From positions 8,890 through 72,889 of the forward strand of contig NW_019775824.1 of assembly GCF_001039355.2 (NCBI RefSeq): a stretch of 64,000 nt of DNA, in the 5' to 3' direction. Made by a program: the position numbers and the translations under genes. This stretch comes from Lingula anatina. Taxonomy: Eukaryota > Brachiopoda > Lingulata > Lingulida > Lingulidae. Shown here piece by piece: positions 10,343-20,571 of the stretch; the first letter of the stretch is position 1; each line of letters starts with the position of its first letter. Under the pieces are notes generated by a model. The model did not search any database, was not told where the DNA came from, and was given only the letters and a program-made list of their open reading frames with translations.

Positions 10343-13075
10343 TTAATTTAAAATTGACTGCAAATTGATTTGGGCAACTTTTGCCTCCCATTTTCTCTTT
10401 CTGAATTCAAACACTTCTTTCTTCAATTTCAGTTTTTCCTCTTCAATCTCCACCAGTCTCTTCAAACATAAAAGTTTCTCATTTTCCACATCTATCACCA
10501 TGTCCATTCTGGAGTCCTAGCTCTGAATATATACATCATAAAACAGAAAAATATCAGCTGTGACACCTTTTGCTTATAGAATGCATATCAGTTTATGTGT
10601 ACATTAATTTGTGTGCTTCTCTGATGATTATTGAAGTAATATTTAAAAAAATCTTACTTGTCTTCTTTGATGCCTTTCTTGGTTGTTCCTGTATTTTATC
10701 TGGGCCTTCTGAAAAACACAGGAATAAATACACAAGACATTTATTTTGCTAACAAAAAAATAATGTTAAAAAGTTAGTGATAAAAATTTTTGGTGCAGGT
10801 TTACTTCAGGCGTTTTAGGATAGCTACTGTTTGGCATTTCACCTTGGTTGAGGTGACTACCGTACCTTCTTCTTTGCTTTCATAGACAGGGGCAGAGTTA
10901 GGTCTCGTTCCAGGATGTCAGGGTTGGCATTGAATGTTGGTCGGGTGCTGGAGCTTGTAAGTTCCGTGTGCTTTGAAAAAATCTCAAGCTTTGGCTTCCC
11001 GGGCCAGAGCCTCCTGGAGAAAGATGAAAAACAGGGAAAATAGTTTCTGAGCCACCTTTACATTTTTATGAGTACTTTAAACAATTTGACAATCACCACT
11101 GTAACAACTAACTATATGTAGTTACTGATGTAACTCATGCTCTTTTAATCAACTCTATGTCCCCTTTATTTGCTCTGAAGCAAGCATCAAATTCAGAATA
11201 GCAGCACATATTGCTATGCACTGAGCAAAACATTTTTGCATTTTGTCTCTAGTGTATTTTGTTTTTCCTGGAAACACTTGACCAGAAAATGGCGCTTTTT
11301 CTATTTGTTTTTTCAGAGCTTTGGTAAAGTGTCATGTGTCCCAAAAATTTTCAACATTGTCACATGCAGCTGGCCTCAGCTGTCCCCATCACTGGTTAAA
11401 CTTGTCCCCAATGCTATAATAATAATTATTATAATAAATAATAATAATAATTATTATTATAATAACATGCAGTGCACATTATAAACAAATACTCACCATG
11501 ACTTCTTTCGAACCAGCTAAGGTCTATTGTACCAAAGCCATCTGCCTCATTATCAGCTTCTGTTAGGTTGTTCATTGTCACTGCAAGTAAGATAGTAGTA
11601 ATAGTGTTGAAAGTTGTTTGTTTAAGAAAAGTTACAGTCATACACATAAAATCAAATATTAATAATATTTAAATCATGATACAATAACATGATTATTGCT
11701 TGACAGATTTAATAGAACTATTAATGTGCAATTAAAATTTATTAGTTTTTGTTAGGCTGTTTTATTGATTTGCAATGGGTTGTGATTGCCTTAGTTGTGC
11801 AGCATATAGATTGTGCTGTATTGTACTGAACTGCCGAGTGAGAACACATGATCAAAAATGAGTGAGCGGTCCTGTTTACTATTTCTGCTGCCGATCTTTT
11901 TAGTGTAAGACATGCAGACTTTACTAGGCTGCTAACAATAGATTCAACATTTGTGAATGTTATGTAACTTATGTAGAAGGATTACAAATCGGAGAGGTGT
12001 GGGAAGAAACATGATACGATTCATTACAAGGATTTTAAACTAGGCCACAGATCTTTAATTCCTGCGAGGCTGCGTCGTTTTCGTATATGATATATTATAA
12101 TTCATTATTGCTTTTCATGAATGGAAACGAGGACATGTCTTCAACTGCAATTATCATCTTACTGGATTGCTTGTTACTTCTAGTACTTGAGGTATGTAGA
12201 ATGGAATGTGTAATTTACTTTCTGTGCGTAAACAATGTGGACTTCTTTGCACGTTCTACAAGGTCAAGGTTACTATCGAGACTAGTAAGCAGACGACATA
12301 TGTCGTATATCGACTATAAACTGTCCATCAAAAATCAAGCTAATATACATGCATTTTTCTATGTACTTATGCTAAAATTAATCCAGCACACATTATGGCA
12401 TGATCTTTTTCAAGTGTCATGTAGGAACAAGGGGAATTTTGATAGTAATTGCAAAAACTATTGGCTGGCATGTGAAAAAAAAATTGTCAGCTATACCGAT
12501 AATGAATTTATAGCTTTCATTTTATGGAGTTGAACACATAATAGCAAGAGATTTTACAAGATGAAAAATATTATGTATATTTATTTAGTATACTTCACAA
12601 TATTTTCTGTTATTTAGTTAATATGTTTTGTTAGTAAAAGAAAATGAATCTTACCACTTGTCTCTATGCCTCCTGGCAAACCATCAAACGCTGGAGTGCC
12701 AGCATATATATTGACAATCTTTGATGGGCTGAGCTCCTGGGCAGGTGGACCCCCTCCAGTCTGCTTTCTTGCCTTGCTTACGTCAATATGTGTCCTTTTC
12801 ACTGAAGAGACAAGATGTCTCCATTTCTCACGGCACTCTGTAGCACTTCTCATTGATACAGCAACTGATGACACCTCTTTTGCTATGGTTTTCCACACTT
12901 CCACCTTGGCCTTGTTGTCCAAGGTGGAAGTGTGTTTGTTTCTTATTACTGTGTGGTTTTTTTCACACAGTTCAATTAACAGAGATGTCTCTGCTTGACT
13001 CCAATTTGCTTTTCTTTGTCTTTTGCTTGTCAGTGTCAAANGTTTTTTTCCTTTGCTTTTCCTTTTTCTCGTCAT
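10343..13075 (-). CDS. Myb/SANT-like DNA-binding protein (Harbinger-related type)
   Basis: Likely a nuclear DNA-binding protein. Exon 1 (13,075-12,655) starts with a basic run RKRKSKGKK, then a SANT/Myb-like domain with W, W and W spacing (NWSQAE, VEVWKTIAKEV, CREKWRHLV). The linker TGGGPPAQELSP and the GLPGGIET tail are typical of Myb/SANT proteins related to PIF/Harbinger transposons. Further exons are 11,580-11,497 (acidic), 11,013-10,866, 10,708-10,658 (basic) and 10,516-10,343, which encodes a charged coiled-coil end (EIEEEKLKLKKE) and a stop. Exons 3-5 join in phase, but exon 2 ends in phase 1 while exon 3 wants phase 2, so a tiny exon is missed or the copy is broken. An N at 13,041 falls inside exon 1. 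It could be a domesticated gene or a Harbinger companion protein. Confidence 0.7.
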
Positions 13076-13783
13076 TTTGTCATCACTGGTAATCAGCAGA
13101 GCTGGAAATTCCCGGTCGCCCGCTCGTCAAATGCGACTAAAAATTTATTCTGACGACTAAAACTACAAAAGTCACAAGGGTTACTGGCCTAAAGTATTTG
13201 GTCTGGGCGAGTGATTTAAATTGGTCCTAAACGTATGGTTGCTCAATTAAAATGTTGAACAATTATGTGAATAAAAAAACGATCATTTCATCGTTGTTCA
13301 TACCTTGTTTATACTAAAGAGAGGCACACGTGCTTTGACCTAAAACTTGCATATTATGACCAATCAGAGAAGATTACGTCATCCTCTGCGGGTCAGTGAA
13401 AGAAGAAGCATGTTTTAGTCGGGTAATTCAAATATCTTAAGAAAAAAATGAGACACTTGGGAATCAATTATGACATTTTCAACATGAGTCTGACCGTCAA
13501 CAGTCAACGGACTGGTCAACTTTGCCGATCTTCAAAGCCAAAGGTGTGCGTATTCGTACGCGCTGGGGCTCCAGCCAATGCGTAAAAACAGAAAAACAAC
13601 GCGTAATTACGCACTCTCATACGCTAAGGAGTTTACTGTCTAAATCATTAAAATTTTTGTTTCACTTAAAATCTTGTTGACATTTAAAAGATGCTGAATC
13701 CTCTTCAGTGTTCTTTTGGAATGTTTTCTTGTGGTTCATCATTTTTAACAGAATTTTAGATGGATCACAGTTGGAGATTATTA

Positions 13784-14296
13784 TCAAAGTGGCCAAATAT
13801 GCAAGTGCAACACAAAATTTTGTTTAAGTACCTTCTTCCAATTAAGCCAAATAACATAGCTCATGCTGAGAAACATAAGTCCCAAAAAAGAACAGATAAA
13901 TGCAAATGCAAGTTTGTTATACAGCACGAACTTTGGTGGAGCCTTTTTCAAGGCAAAAGCTAGCAAAGAAAAGAAAGGATGTAGCTTAAAAATGGAAAGC
14001 AAGGAAGCAACCAACATGCAATATGTAAAATTGTCAGCATCAGTTCTTGGCCTTTTCTTTTTCAGCCTTGTAAGGTGTTCCGTGTTGGTGTAATCTTGGT
14101 AACAAGCTCTGTGATATGCTTCAACTGGCCCATCTTGCCAGTGACTCTTGATTGCATTGTAGCATGCATCTTTGCAAATATCAGCTGCTTTTTTAAAAAA
14201 TGTATCCCAGCTTACAGATGTGAAAGATGTAAACTTCCCAGAAATCCCTACTTTGTGACATAAAGCCCGAAGGGATGCCTTATCACATGACTGCAT
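13784..14296 (-). CDS. Hypothetical ORF with possible zinc-binding segment
   Basis: The first 80 or so residues look coding: cysteine/histidine-bearing and hydrophilic, with CDKASLRALCHKVG at the start and YHRACYQDYT near residue 62, a motif I associate with uncharacterised invertebrate proteins that carry a Cys/His cluster. After the KKKRPRTD stretch the frame turns hydrophobic and AT-biased and is probably read-through into intron or UTR. I do not recognise a function. It sits between a Harbinger-type MITE and the Myb/SANT gene on the same strand and may be a transposon-derived fragment. Confidence 0.4.
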   Translation of the reverse strand: MQSCDKASLRALCHKVGISGKFTSFTSVSWDTFFKKAADICKDACYNAIKSHWQDGPVEAYHRACYQDYTNTEHLTRLKKKRPRTDADNFTYCMLVASLLSIFKLHPFFSLLAFALKKAPPKFVLYNKLAFAFICSFLGLMFLSMSYVIWLNWKKVLKQNFVLHLHIWPL

Positions 14297-14594
14297 GGTT
14301 CACTTGAAACAATAAACTAGTTCAATATCATAGTCCAATTTTAAACACCATTTTACAGTTTGTCCAATAAACTTTTAAGTAAATTATTAAAATAGGTACC
14401 TGTTATTCAGTGCATTTCAATAAAACAAAATGTTTTTTTAGGTGTATAGAATAAAAAAATAAGAAGCATCATTAACACACTTTTCCCTGAAAAATAATAT
14501 AAATTAGATTCAATAAAGATTTAGTAAATTTTAAGAAAAGAAGCCAAGAGCAGTTTTGGATAGTCATGTCTAGTACATTTTATTTGAACACTTA

Positions 14595-14851
14595 GGCTTC
14601 GTTCACATGCAATGTCTATTTTCTAAATTCTATTTTCTATTCGCGCTATCTTATGATCACGGTCTGTGCACTGAATATCCCGCCGCGTAATTACTGGCAG
14701 CGCGAGCCAGTTACTTATAGTAACTTATAGTAACTGGCTCGCGCTGCCAGTAATTACGCGGCGGGATATTCAGTGCACAGACCGTGTTCATAAGACATGC
14801 CGCAAATAGAAAATAGAATTTAGAAAATAGACATTGCATGTGAACGAAGCC
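14595..14851. mobile_element. 257-bp palindromic MITE, PIF/Harbinger-like
   Basis: Almost the whole element is one inverted repeat: GGCTTCGTTCACATGCAATG at the left and its complement at the right, with a GC-rich inner arm (CTGGCTCGCGCTGCCAG) around a short TTATAGTAACTTATAG loop. TTA flanks both ends (14,592-14,594 and 14,852-14,854), matching the 3-bp TWA duplication of PIF/Harbinger. A second copy of identical length lies at 23,521-23,777. It is non-coding and could form a long hairpin if transcribed. Confidence 0.85.
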
Positions 14852-14934
14852 TTATATCCACTTGTAACAAGGTCATAAATTATTAAATCTACATGCATTT
14901 GAAAAATACAGATTTTAATGATCCATCAACCTAC

Positions 14935-15635
14935 CAAAAAGTATTCCAGCACCACGGTAATGATTTTTACGTTGATGGTAAGGATTTCCAACAAGTAAAA
15001 CTTTACCATCTTCACCGTCTTCAAATAATCTTTTATGGTATGCAGCATTGAGGTCAAGAACTGTTTTCTAGGATCTCCAAGGTCAACTGCCTCCTCCCCA
15101 TAATATACTATCTCCAATGGCAGGCGATAGTTGACAGTTGAATCTGTGAGTATTTCCATACCATCTTCAAAGATAAGTAGAGCGAGAAACATGGACTAAT
15201 GTTGTGTCTCCTTCACAGAACTCATCTTCCTGCTCAACATCAATAGACGACCCATTAAATATTTCTTGGTGATGGTCCTGAGAATTGTGACTGGGTCATT
15301 GCAAGATTCCCTGTTAAAATAATTAACAATTTTGGACTGCGTTATTTCTTTACATGTACAGTACCGGTAGACAACATGATAAATAGACTTCACAAAAAAT
15401 TTGAGGAGGGACTTCTATTTGCTACACTTACATTTCAGCTACTGTTTCTCTAACACAGAGTGAAATGGTGCCTTTGCCTAAGGGTTCCTCTTCCTGTTGT
15501 GTCTCCAAGTTTGAAATGAGATCGGTAGGTCCCTCAGTGGAAGGAGAACTTGTTGGTGGGAATGATCTAGACAAAATGTCATCACTTGCAGCAGTGTCAT
15601 CACTTGCAGTTGCTCTAATTTCTGTTGGCTGTGTG
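14935..15635 (-). pseudogene. Frame-disrupted HECT E3 ubiquitin ligase fragment
   Basis: Two exons join in phase: 15,635-15,432 (a Ser/Thr/Glu-rich linker containing TSSPSTEGPTD) and 15,310-14,935. The second encodes a HECT N-lobe-like stretch with VYYGEEAVDLGDPRKQFL, where HECT ligases have a GEEAVDxGGPRREF-type motif, and then HYRGAGILFG just before the donor. Protein similarity changes frame three times within this exon (near AAGAAATATT, TATCTTTGAAG and GATTATTTGAAG), each time by one base at a short homopolymer. The catalytic C-lobe cysteine is not found. It may be a decaying gene, or an intact gene with sequencing errors. The family resembles the G2E3-like proteins common in marine invertebrates. 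Confidence 0.6.
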
Positions 15636-16033
15636 CTGTGAAGAAATCAGTTTTTAGATACCTTATTAGTTTTGCAAGAATCTACATGTATTCAGCACAG
15701 GGCTTAGATGTCTGCGCATCAGAAAAACTTGGGAAGGTTCACTTTAGCTAATGCATATGGGAAAATCCAGTTGCATGGGGGAAATTAGCCAAAATGGCAT
15801 TTTAAACTTTTATTTTCATGTTTTGGTCAACATGAAAAACTTTTTTTGTATCATCTGTGTTGTAAGTCTAAGTGGCTGGGTGGTTTGATTTTTGTATGCA
15901 TAACCCTAGATTTAAACAAAAAATGCCAACAATCACTAATGAGCAAAATTGACAAACTTGCCAACAGCTATAACAGGCATTTGTGGGAAATAGAGGAAAT
16001 GAAGACTTCTCTTGATTTAAAAAAATTATCCCA

Positions 16034-16500
16034 TTATCTAAAAATCTGTGTGTTATCCTGGGTCAGTTCCATTTTACACTTTTCTAGGTCCTTCTTAAAT
16101 TTTTTTGTGTCCATGAGGGTTCCATCTGGTTCAAGGACCTGTAATTGTGGTATTTCTTTATGTTCATATCCCTGTGTCATTCTTGGAGTTAGATAGCCAT
16201 ACACAAGTTCTTTGTTGCTAAAACTTGCAGACACAACCCAACATGATGAATGTGAATTCCAGCTGTAACTACAGGTTGCAGGCCTACCCAGGTAAAGCAT
16301 GGCTTGGTAAGGTGCAGTTACAACATTTAAAATGTTTTCAATAAAATGAGTATCAACTGTTTATTTCAACTGTTTATTAAAACATACAGTATTACCTCCT
16401 TCAAAGCGCTAGTTAGACTAAACGCTATTAACTTACCAGAGCCTCTTCTTAGTCCAAAACAAGCTAAGAGATTATCCCAAGCACTTCTGCGTGCCTACAA
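16034..16500 (-). CDS. Possible upstream exons of the HECT-like gene
   Basis: Two candidate exons lie upstream on the same strand. One is near 16,497-16,435, with a TTTGTAG acceptor, the peptide RRSAWDNLLACFGLRRGSG and a GTAAG donor. The second is in the open frame 16,300-16,034, containing VYGYLTPRMTQGY and EIPQLQVLEPDGTLM. I do not recognise the domain. Phases to the next exon could not be closed, so membership in the HECT-like gene is an inference. Confidence 0.3.
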
Positions 16501-17860
16501 ATCAAGAAAATAAAAATGCTATGTATATTTTGTACCAAAATACTAAGTAAAAGAAATAAATCTTATGTTGTAAGACACGTACTCGCAAAGAGATTGTTTC
16601 ACAGTCCCAAACCAGAGGCCAAGAGGAGTGTATCTTACACTGCATGAAAACTTGGCTTTTGTATTTTTTATCCATCTTTCTACACCTTTCCTAGACTTTT
16701 TGAATTTTTAGGAAAGGTGTTAAAGCGCATCTTTTTTATGGCTTTTATAGAGAGAAAAAGATGTACAAATGGCCCACTTTTCTTCTCCTTTTTTATACAC
16801 AAAAGGTTAACTTTTCTTTTGCAACAAAATTGATCTTTTGTTTGACAAAAAAGGTATTATAAAGATCAACATTCTTAAGACTTTTGCACGTCGAAAGGCA
16901 TATGAATGGCCAACTTCCCTTACCTTTTTGTGTCATAAAATCAACTTTTAGATATCTTTTTTACTACAAACATGTGATATTTCGCTATATAAAAGGTATG
17001 CAAATGGCTTCATTTTTTACACCTTTTTAACACAGGAAAGATCAGCTTTTTATGTCTTTTAACAATAGCTTTTTTTGTAGCTTATTAAATGTAATATTAG
17101 TTGCAGGCATAAAATCATATTTTGATAAGATAAAAAACACATGACATCAACTTATATCATTTATTCTGTGTCAAATGAATAGGTTTCACTCTCAGAAAAG
17201 ATGCATTTCCTGGAACATATTCAAATTAAATTACTTCTGGCAATACGTATGTGACACAAAAAATGGCCAATAAAAAAAAAACAGCTGGCTATGAAACCAC
17301 AACTTCATTTCGGGTGTAAACTCAACGTACATAGCCGTCCCTCCAGTCTGTGATGAAACTTCATATACAACCAAAAAAATAATGAACCAAATTCTATAGT
17401 ATTTGAAATTACACAGCATTTGGTCAGGTTAACTGAAAACAGTTGAAATGTTTAATCTCTTTTTACAATCCATGAGATATCCTCTGGACAATTAGGGACA
17501 GATTTGATGTGAGTTCCTCCAATCTTCCTGTTTTGCAGCAACCTTCTGCTTTTGTACAAGCTGTTTTCAATAAAACACCTAAGGTACGTATAACCTGGGC
17601 AAATTTGTCACTTTGCCAGGGGTGCGTGTGATGAATCCTTCATCACACTCTTCATCTCTAGACGTGTACTTGATATCAGTGGCGCTCTTGCTTTGCGCAC
17701 GCCGCACCTCAGTCTGCCACCCTTGGGCTGACAGGATCTACAGCGCCTTCAGCCTTCTTTTGGCTTTCTGAAAAAAAAAAAAAGAATTCAATTAAAGTAT
17801 GAGTATGTTCTGAAAAACCTTCCATCTAATTGGTTACCACATTCACCGATACTCTGTCTT
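16500..17860. other. Gene-free stretch
   Basis: There is no supported exon. The region around 16,660-17,060 contains several AGGAAAGGTGT/AAAAGGT-like blocks in both orientations, suggesting an old decayed repeat. A short GC-rich patch at 17,640-17,760 has no recognisable coding frame. Confidence 0.5.
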
Positions 17861-18029
17861 CTCTATGATATTTCAAAACTTTTTATAAAAAAATACAGAT
17901 TTAGAAAAAAAGATCAATCCAAAAACCGCACAGATATAGAAAAAAAAATTAAAAAAAAAGCTTTTGATAACTGTTTTCTGTCTGCTTCTTGCTGAAAGGG
18001 ATATGTATGCTCTATCTATAGGCAGCATG

Positions 18030-18290
18030 CTACATTCTGTCATTGTCCTCTTCACCCTCTTGTCTGTCATTGTCCTCTTCACCCTCTTGTCTGTCATTGT
18101 CCTTTTCACCCTCTTGTCTGTCATTGTCCTCTTCACCCTCTTGTCTGTCATTGTCCTTTTCACCCTCTTGTCTGTCATTGTCCTCTTCACCCTCTTGTCT
18201 GTCATTGTCCTCTTCACCCTCTTGTCTGTCATTGTCCTCTTCACCCTCGTCTGTCATTGTCCACACCTTCATAATCTCCCCCTCTTTCAA
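18030..18290 (-). repeat. 27-bp minisatellite encoding a 9-residue acidic repeat
   Basis: About eight copies of a 27-bp unit (TCTGTCATTGTCCTCTTCAC on the plus strand, plus CCTCTTG) span roughly 18,036-18,262. Because 27 is divisible by three, the minus strand reads repeated EEDNDRQEG, with a few EKDNDRQEG variants, preceded by a non-repeat EGEIMKVWTMTDEG and ending in a stop after DRM. An acceptor-like TTAG lies just upstream on the minus strand. It may be a last exon of the minus-strand locus to its right, but the other frames are also open, so coding status is uncertain. Confidence 0.7.
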
Positions 18291-18489
18291 AATGACCTGG
18301 CCTAATTTTTCAACAAAACATGAAAAGATTGATTTTACAGGCTTATTCTTTTTGTTAAATGTCTTATATTACTCATTCATTTATTTTATTCATTACATTT
18401 TTTTAGGTGTAGCTAATTCATTTTAAATTAGAATAAGTCTGAAGACAGTGTAGCAGCAGAGCCAGAGCAGAGGGTTTTTCATTGATTAG

Positions 18490-18716
18490 GCCTATCTCAA
18501 TTTTTTTGAAAGTTTCTTGCAAAACACAAGGAGCAAGATTTTCATAAATCTTAACCAGCATATCTCCTCTCCCTCGTTTTCCTGGTCACGAGAAGTAGAA
18601 GTTGTGGATCTGGACCTGTCAACAACACCATTAATAAGTGTCACCGCTTGGTTGAGGAGTCCTCCAATAGATCGAAGAAAGGTTCTTTCTATTGACTCTG
18701 TTTGGTTGCGGGACAT
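18490..18716 (-). CDS. Hypothetical N-terminal exon
   Basis: An ATG frame begins MSRNQTESIERTFLRSIG, followed by a Ser/Thr/Arg-rich stretch and an acidic QENEGEE. After about residue 51 a second frame, shifted by one base, gives a more protein-like continuation (DMLVKIYENLAPCVLQETF) that ends at a stop near 18,423. Either a frameshift lies near 18,565 or only one half is real. It shares the strand of the HECT-like fragments and could be their 5' end; no family is recognised. Confidence 0.3.
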
Positions 18717-19096
18717 TATATATATATATTCTAGTTGAATAAAAAGGTGAAACTCGAGTAATCTGAGATGTTAAAATCCAAATAGGCCTAGTGAGGTTGC
18801 CATACAATGTGCCAAAGGGCAGTGAAGTGTCCGATAATTATGGAAATGTATGTGAAAATTTTCACCTCTGACAATGGCTATGGCTGCCGACTTAAAAATT
18901 ACCGCGTGACAGACAGACGGAAACACATGTTACTACTGCAGCGCCCTCTGGTGAATGATGAAATGACGTTACAGGATCGACGAGAATAGTTAGACGATCG
19001 ACGAGAATAGTTAGACGATCAACGAAAATAGTGAGAGCATTGGTTTTAATACACCGTAGATGAGAAATGTTTGACAATTGAATTGACGAAAGTAGA

Positions 19097-19895
19097 TGTT
19101 GAATTTATGATAGGCTCGTTTAAACTTAAAACTGAATTGATGGGAAGGCAGTGAATCAACGAAACATAACTGAATCGATGACTTGAATTTTTGCCCTTTT
19201 GGGCATACTGATAGTTTGATGATGCCAAGATCCAATGGTTCCAAAGGTTCAATAGTCAGAAGGTTCATTGGTCTGATAGTTTGATAATGCAAATGTACCG
19301 TTGTTCCAAAGGTTTGCTAGTCAATAGGTTCACTTGCTTGAGGTTTCATGGTCCATAGGTTCTAAAGTCCCAAAGTATGAATTGTGTATGGTGTAATATA
19401 GCAATGACGGGATCTGCTGACGGTGTTAATGTTTTTAATGACTGGTCGTTACTCCATAATGCCCCAGCTTTGGACATGTGTTACTTTATCTGTAATTTTC
19501 ATTGTTTCTTGAACACTAATATTTGGTTTTATGGTCTCATTGCCTGATGCTGTAAAGATGAAGACTGATGTCAACACACTTAGGCTATATTTTAAAAGGT
19601 AAAAACAGTAATTCCTTATAATGAAGTATTTTATTTGTCTGAATTACATGACATACTTCATGACACAGTGCGCTGTCACATGTATACAGGAACTGTACTT
19701 TGAATTACATGACATACTTCATAACACAGTGTGCTGTCACATGTATACAGGAGCTGTACTTTGAATTACATGACATACTTCATNGTTGAATTTATGACAG
19801 GATCGTTTAAACTTGAAACTGAATCGATGGGAAGGCAGTGAATCGACGAAACATAACTGAATCGACGACATGAATTTTTGCCCTTTTGGCCGCCC
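19097..19895 (+). repeat. Repeated flank around a 9.7-kb-type element copy
   Basis: A 108-bp flank (GTTGAATTTATGATAGGCTC onward to TTGCCCTTTT) at 19,097-19,205 recurs at 19,785-19,893 right after an N. Between the copies, 19,205-19,560 matches the repeat element at 9,721-10,260, including one and a half of its 65-bp units. A 61-bp tandem (GAATTACATGACATACTTCA at 19,641, 19,702 and 19,763) runs into the N. The two flanks look like alleles with and without the element. Confidence 0.75.
19784..19784. other. Single-base N at a contig join
   Basis: The bases after the N repeat a flank seen at 19,097, and the bases before it are a 61-bp tandem repeat. Related join marks are at 28,250 and 52,939. 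The N at 13,041 is different: it lies inside a unique exon with no duplication and is probably just an uncalled base. Confidence 0.7.
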
Positions 19896-20146
19896 ATATT
19901 CAGTAACAATTTGGAAATGCCAATGTTTAAAAAAAAACTAAAAAGGACAAGATTTGCCAGCCTTGAAATTGATTTTTTTCTTTCTTTCTTTTCTTTTGGA
20001 TAATAAATAAACTGTGAGCTTTTTCGTGAACAGTAGATGTTCAAAATTTGTCAGAACCCATAATATCTGAACCACAGTTTACAGTTTATTCATCATGCAA
20101 AATAACAGATACAATAAAATGCTGTTTAAAAACATTTCAACACTGT

Positions 20147-20152
<6 letters not shown>

Positions 20153-20194
<42 letters not shown>
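20153..20194. repeat. (AG)n microsatellite
   Basis: An uninterrupted GA tract of about 40 bases lies about 380 bases upstream of the signal-peptide exon of the EGF gene. The segment following it (20,222-20,308) recurs at about 30,335-30,420. Confidence 0.9.
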
Positions 20195-20199
<5 letters not shown>

Positions 20200-20571
20200 T
20201 ATTTATTGAAAATTAAATTTATTTTTATTCTGGCATTTTCATTGTGAACTCTCATGGGCCTGAAGCCTTATGCTAGTTTTGTATTCTTCACAACCATATT
20301 ACCTCTTGTGTATATCTTTGATTTGGTGTTGATTTTGCTGTTAAACCTTAAAAATATGTAAATATTGACAATTTGAAATTAACTTATTTTGTGCATCGAT
20401 TTTTGGCACTTATGTCTGTACATTTGACAGCTTTGCTGCCCTGTTCTATTTTTCAATGATTTAAAGATTTCTTATTGTTGCTGAAGAAATTGGAGCAATT
20501 TGTTCATATTTTGTTTCATTCATAGCATAGTAAGCTACTACAAAGACTTGGGTAAAATCAACCAATCAGTG

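Noticed and set aside
12087-12533. 148-residue plus-strand open frame
   Set aside because: It has hydrophobic, AT-biased composition, no domain, and no splice or promoter support, and it lies in the intron of the minus-strand Myb/SANT gene.
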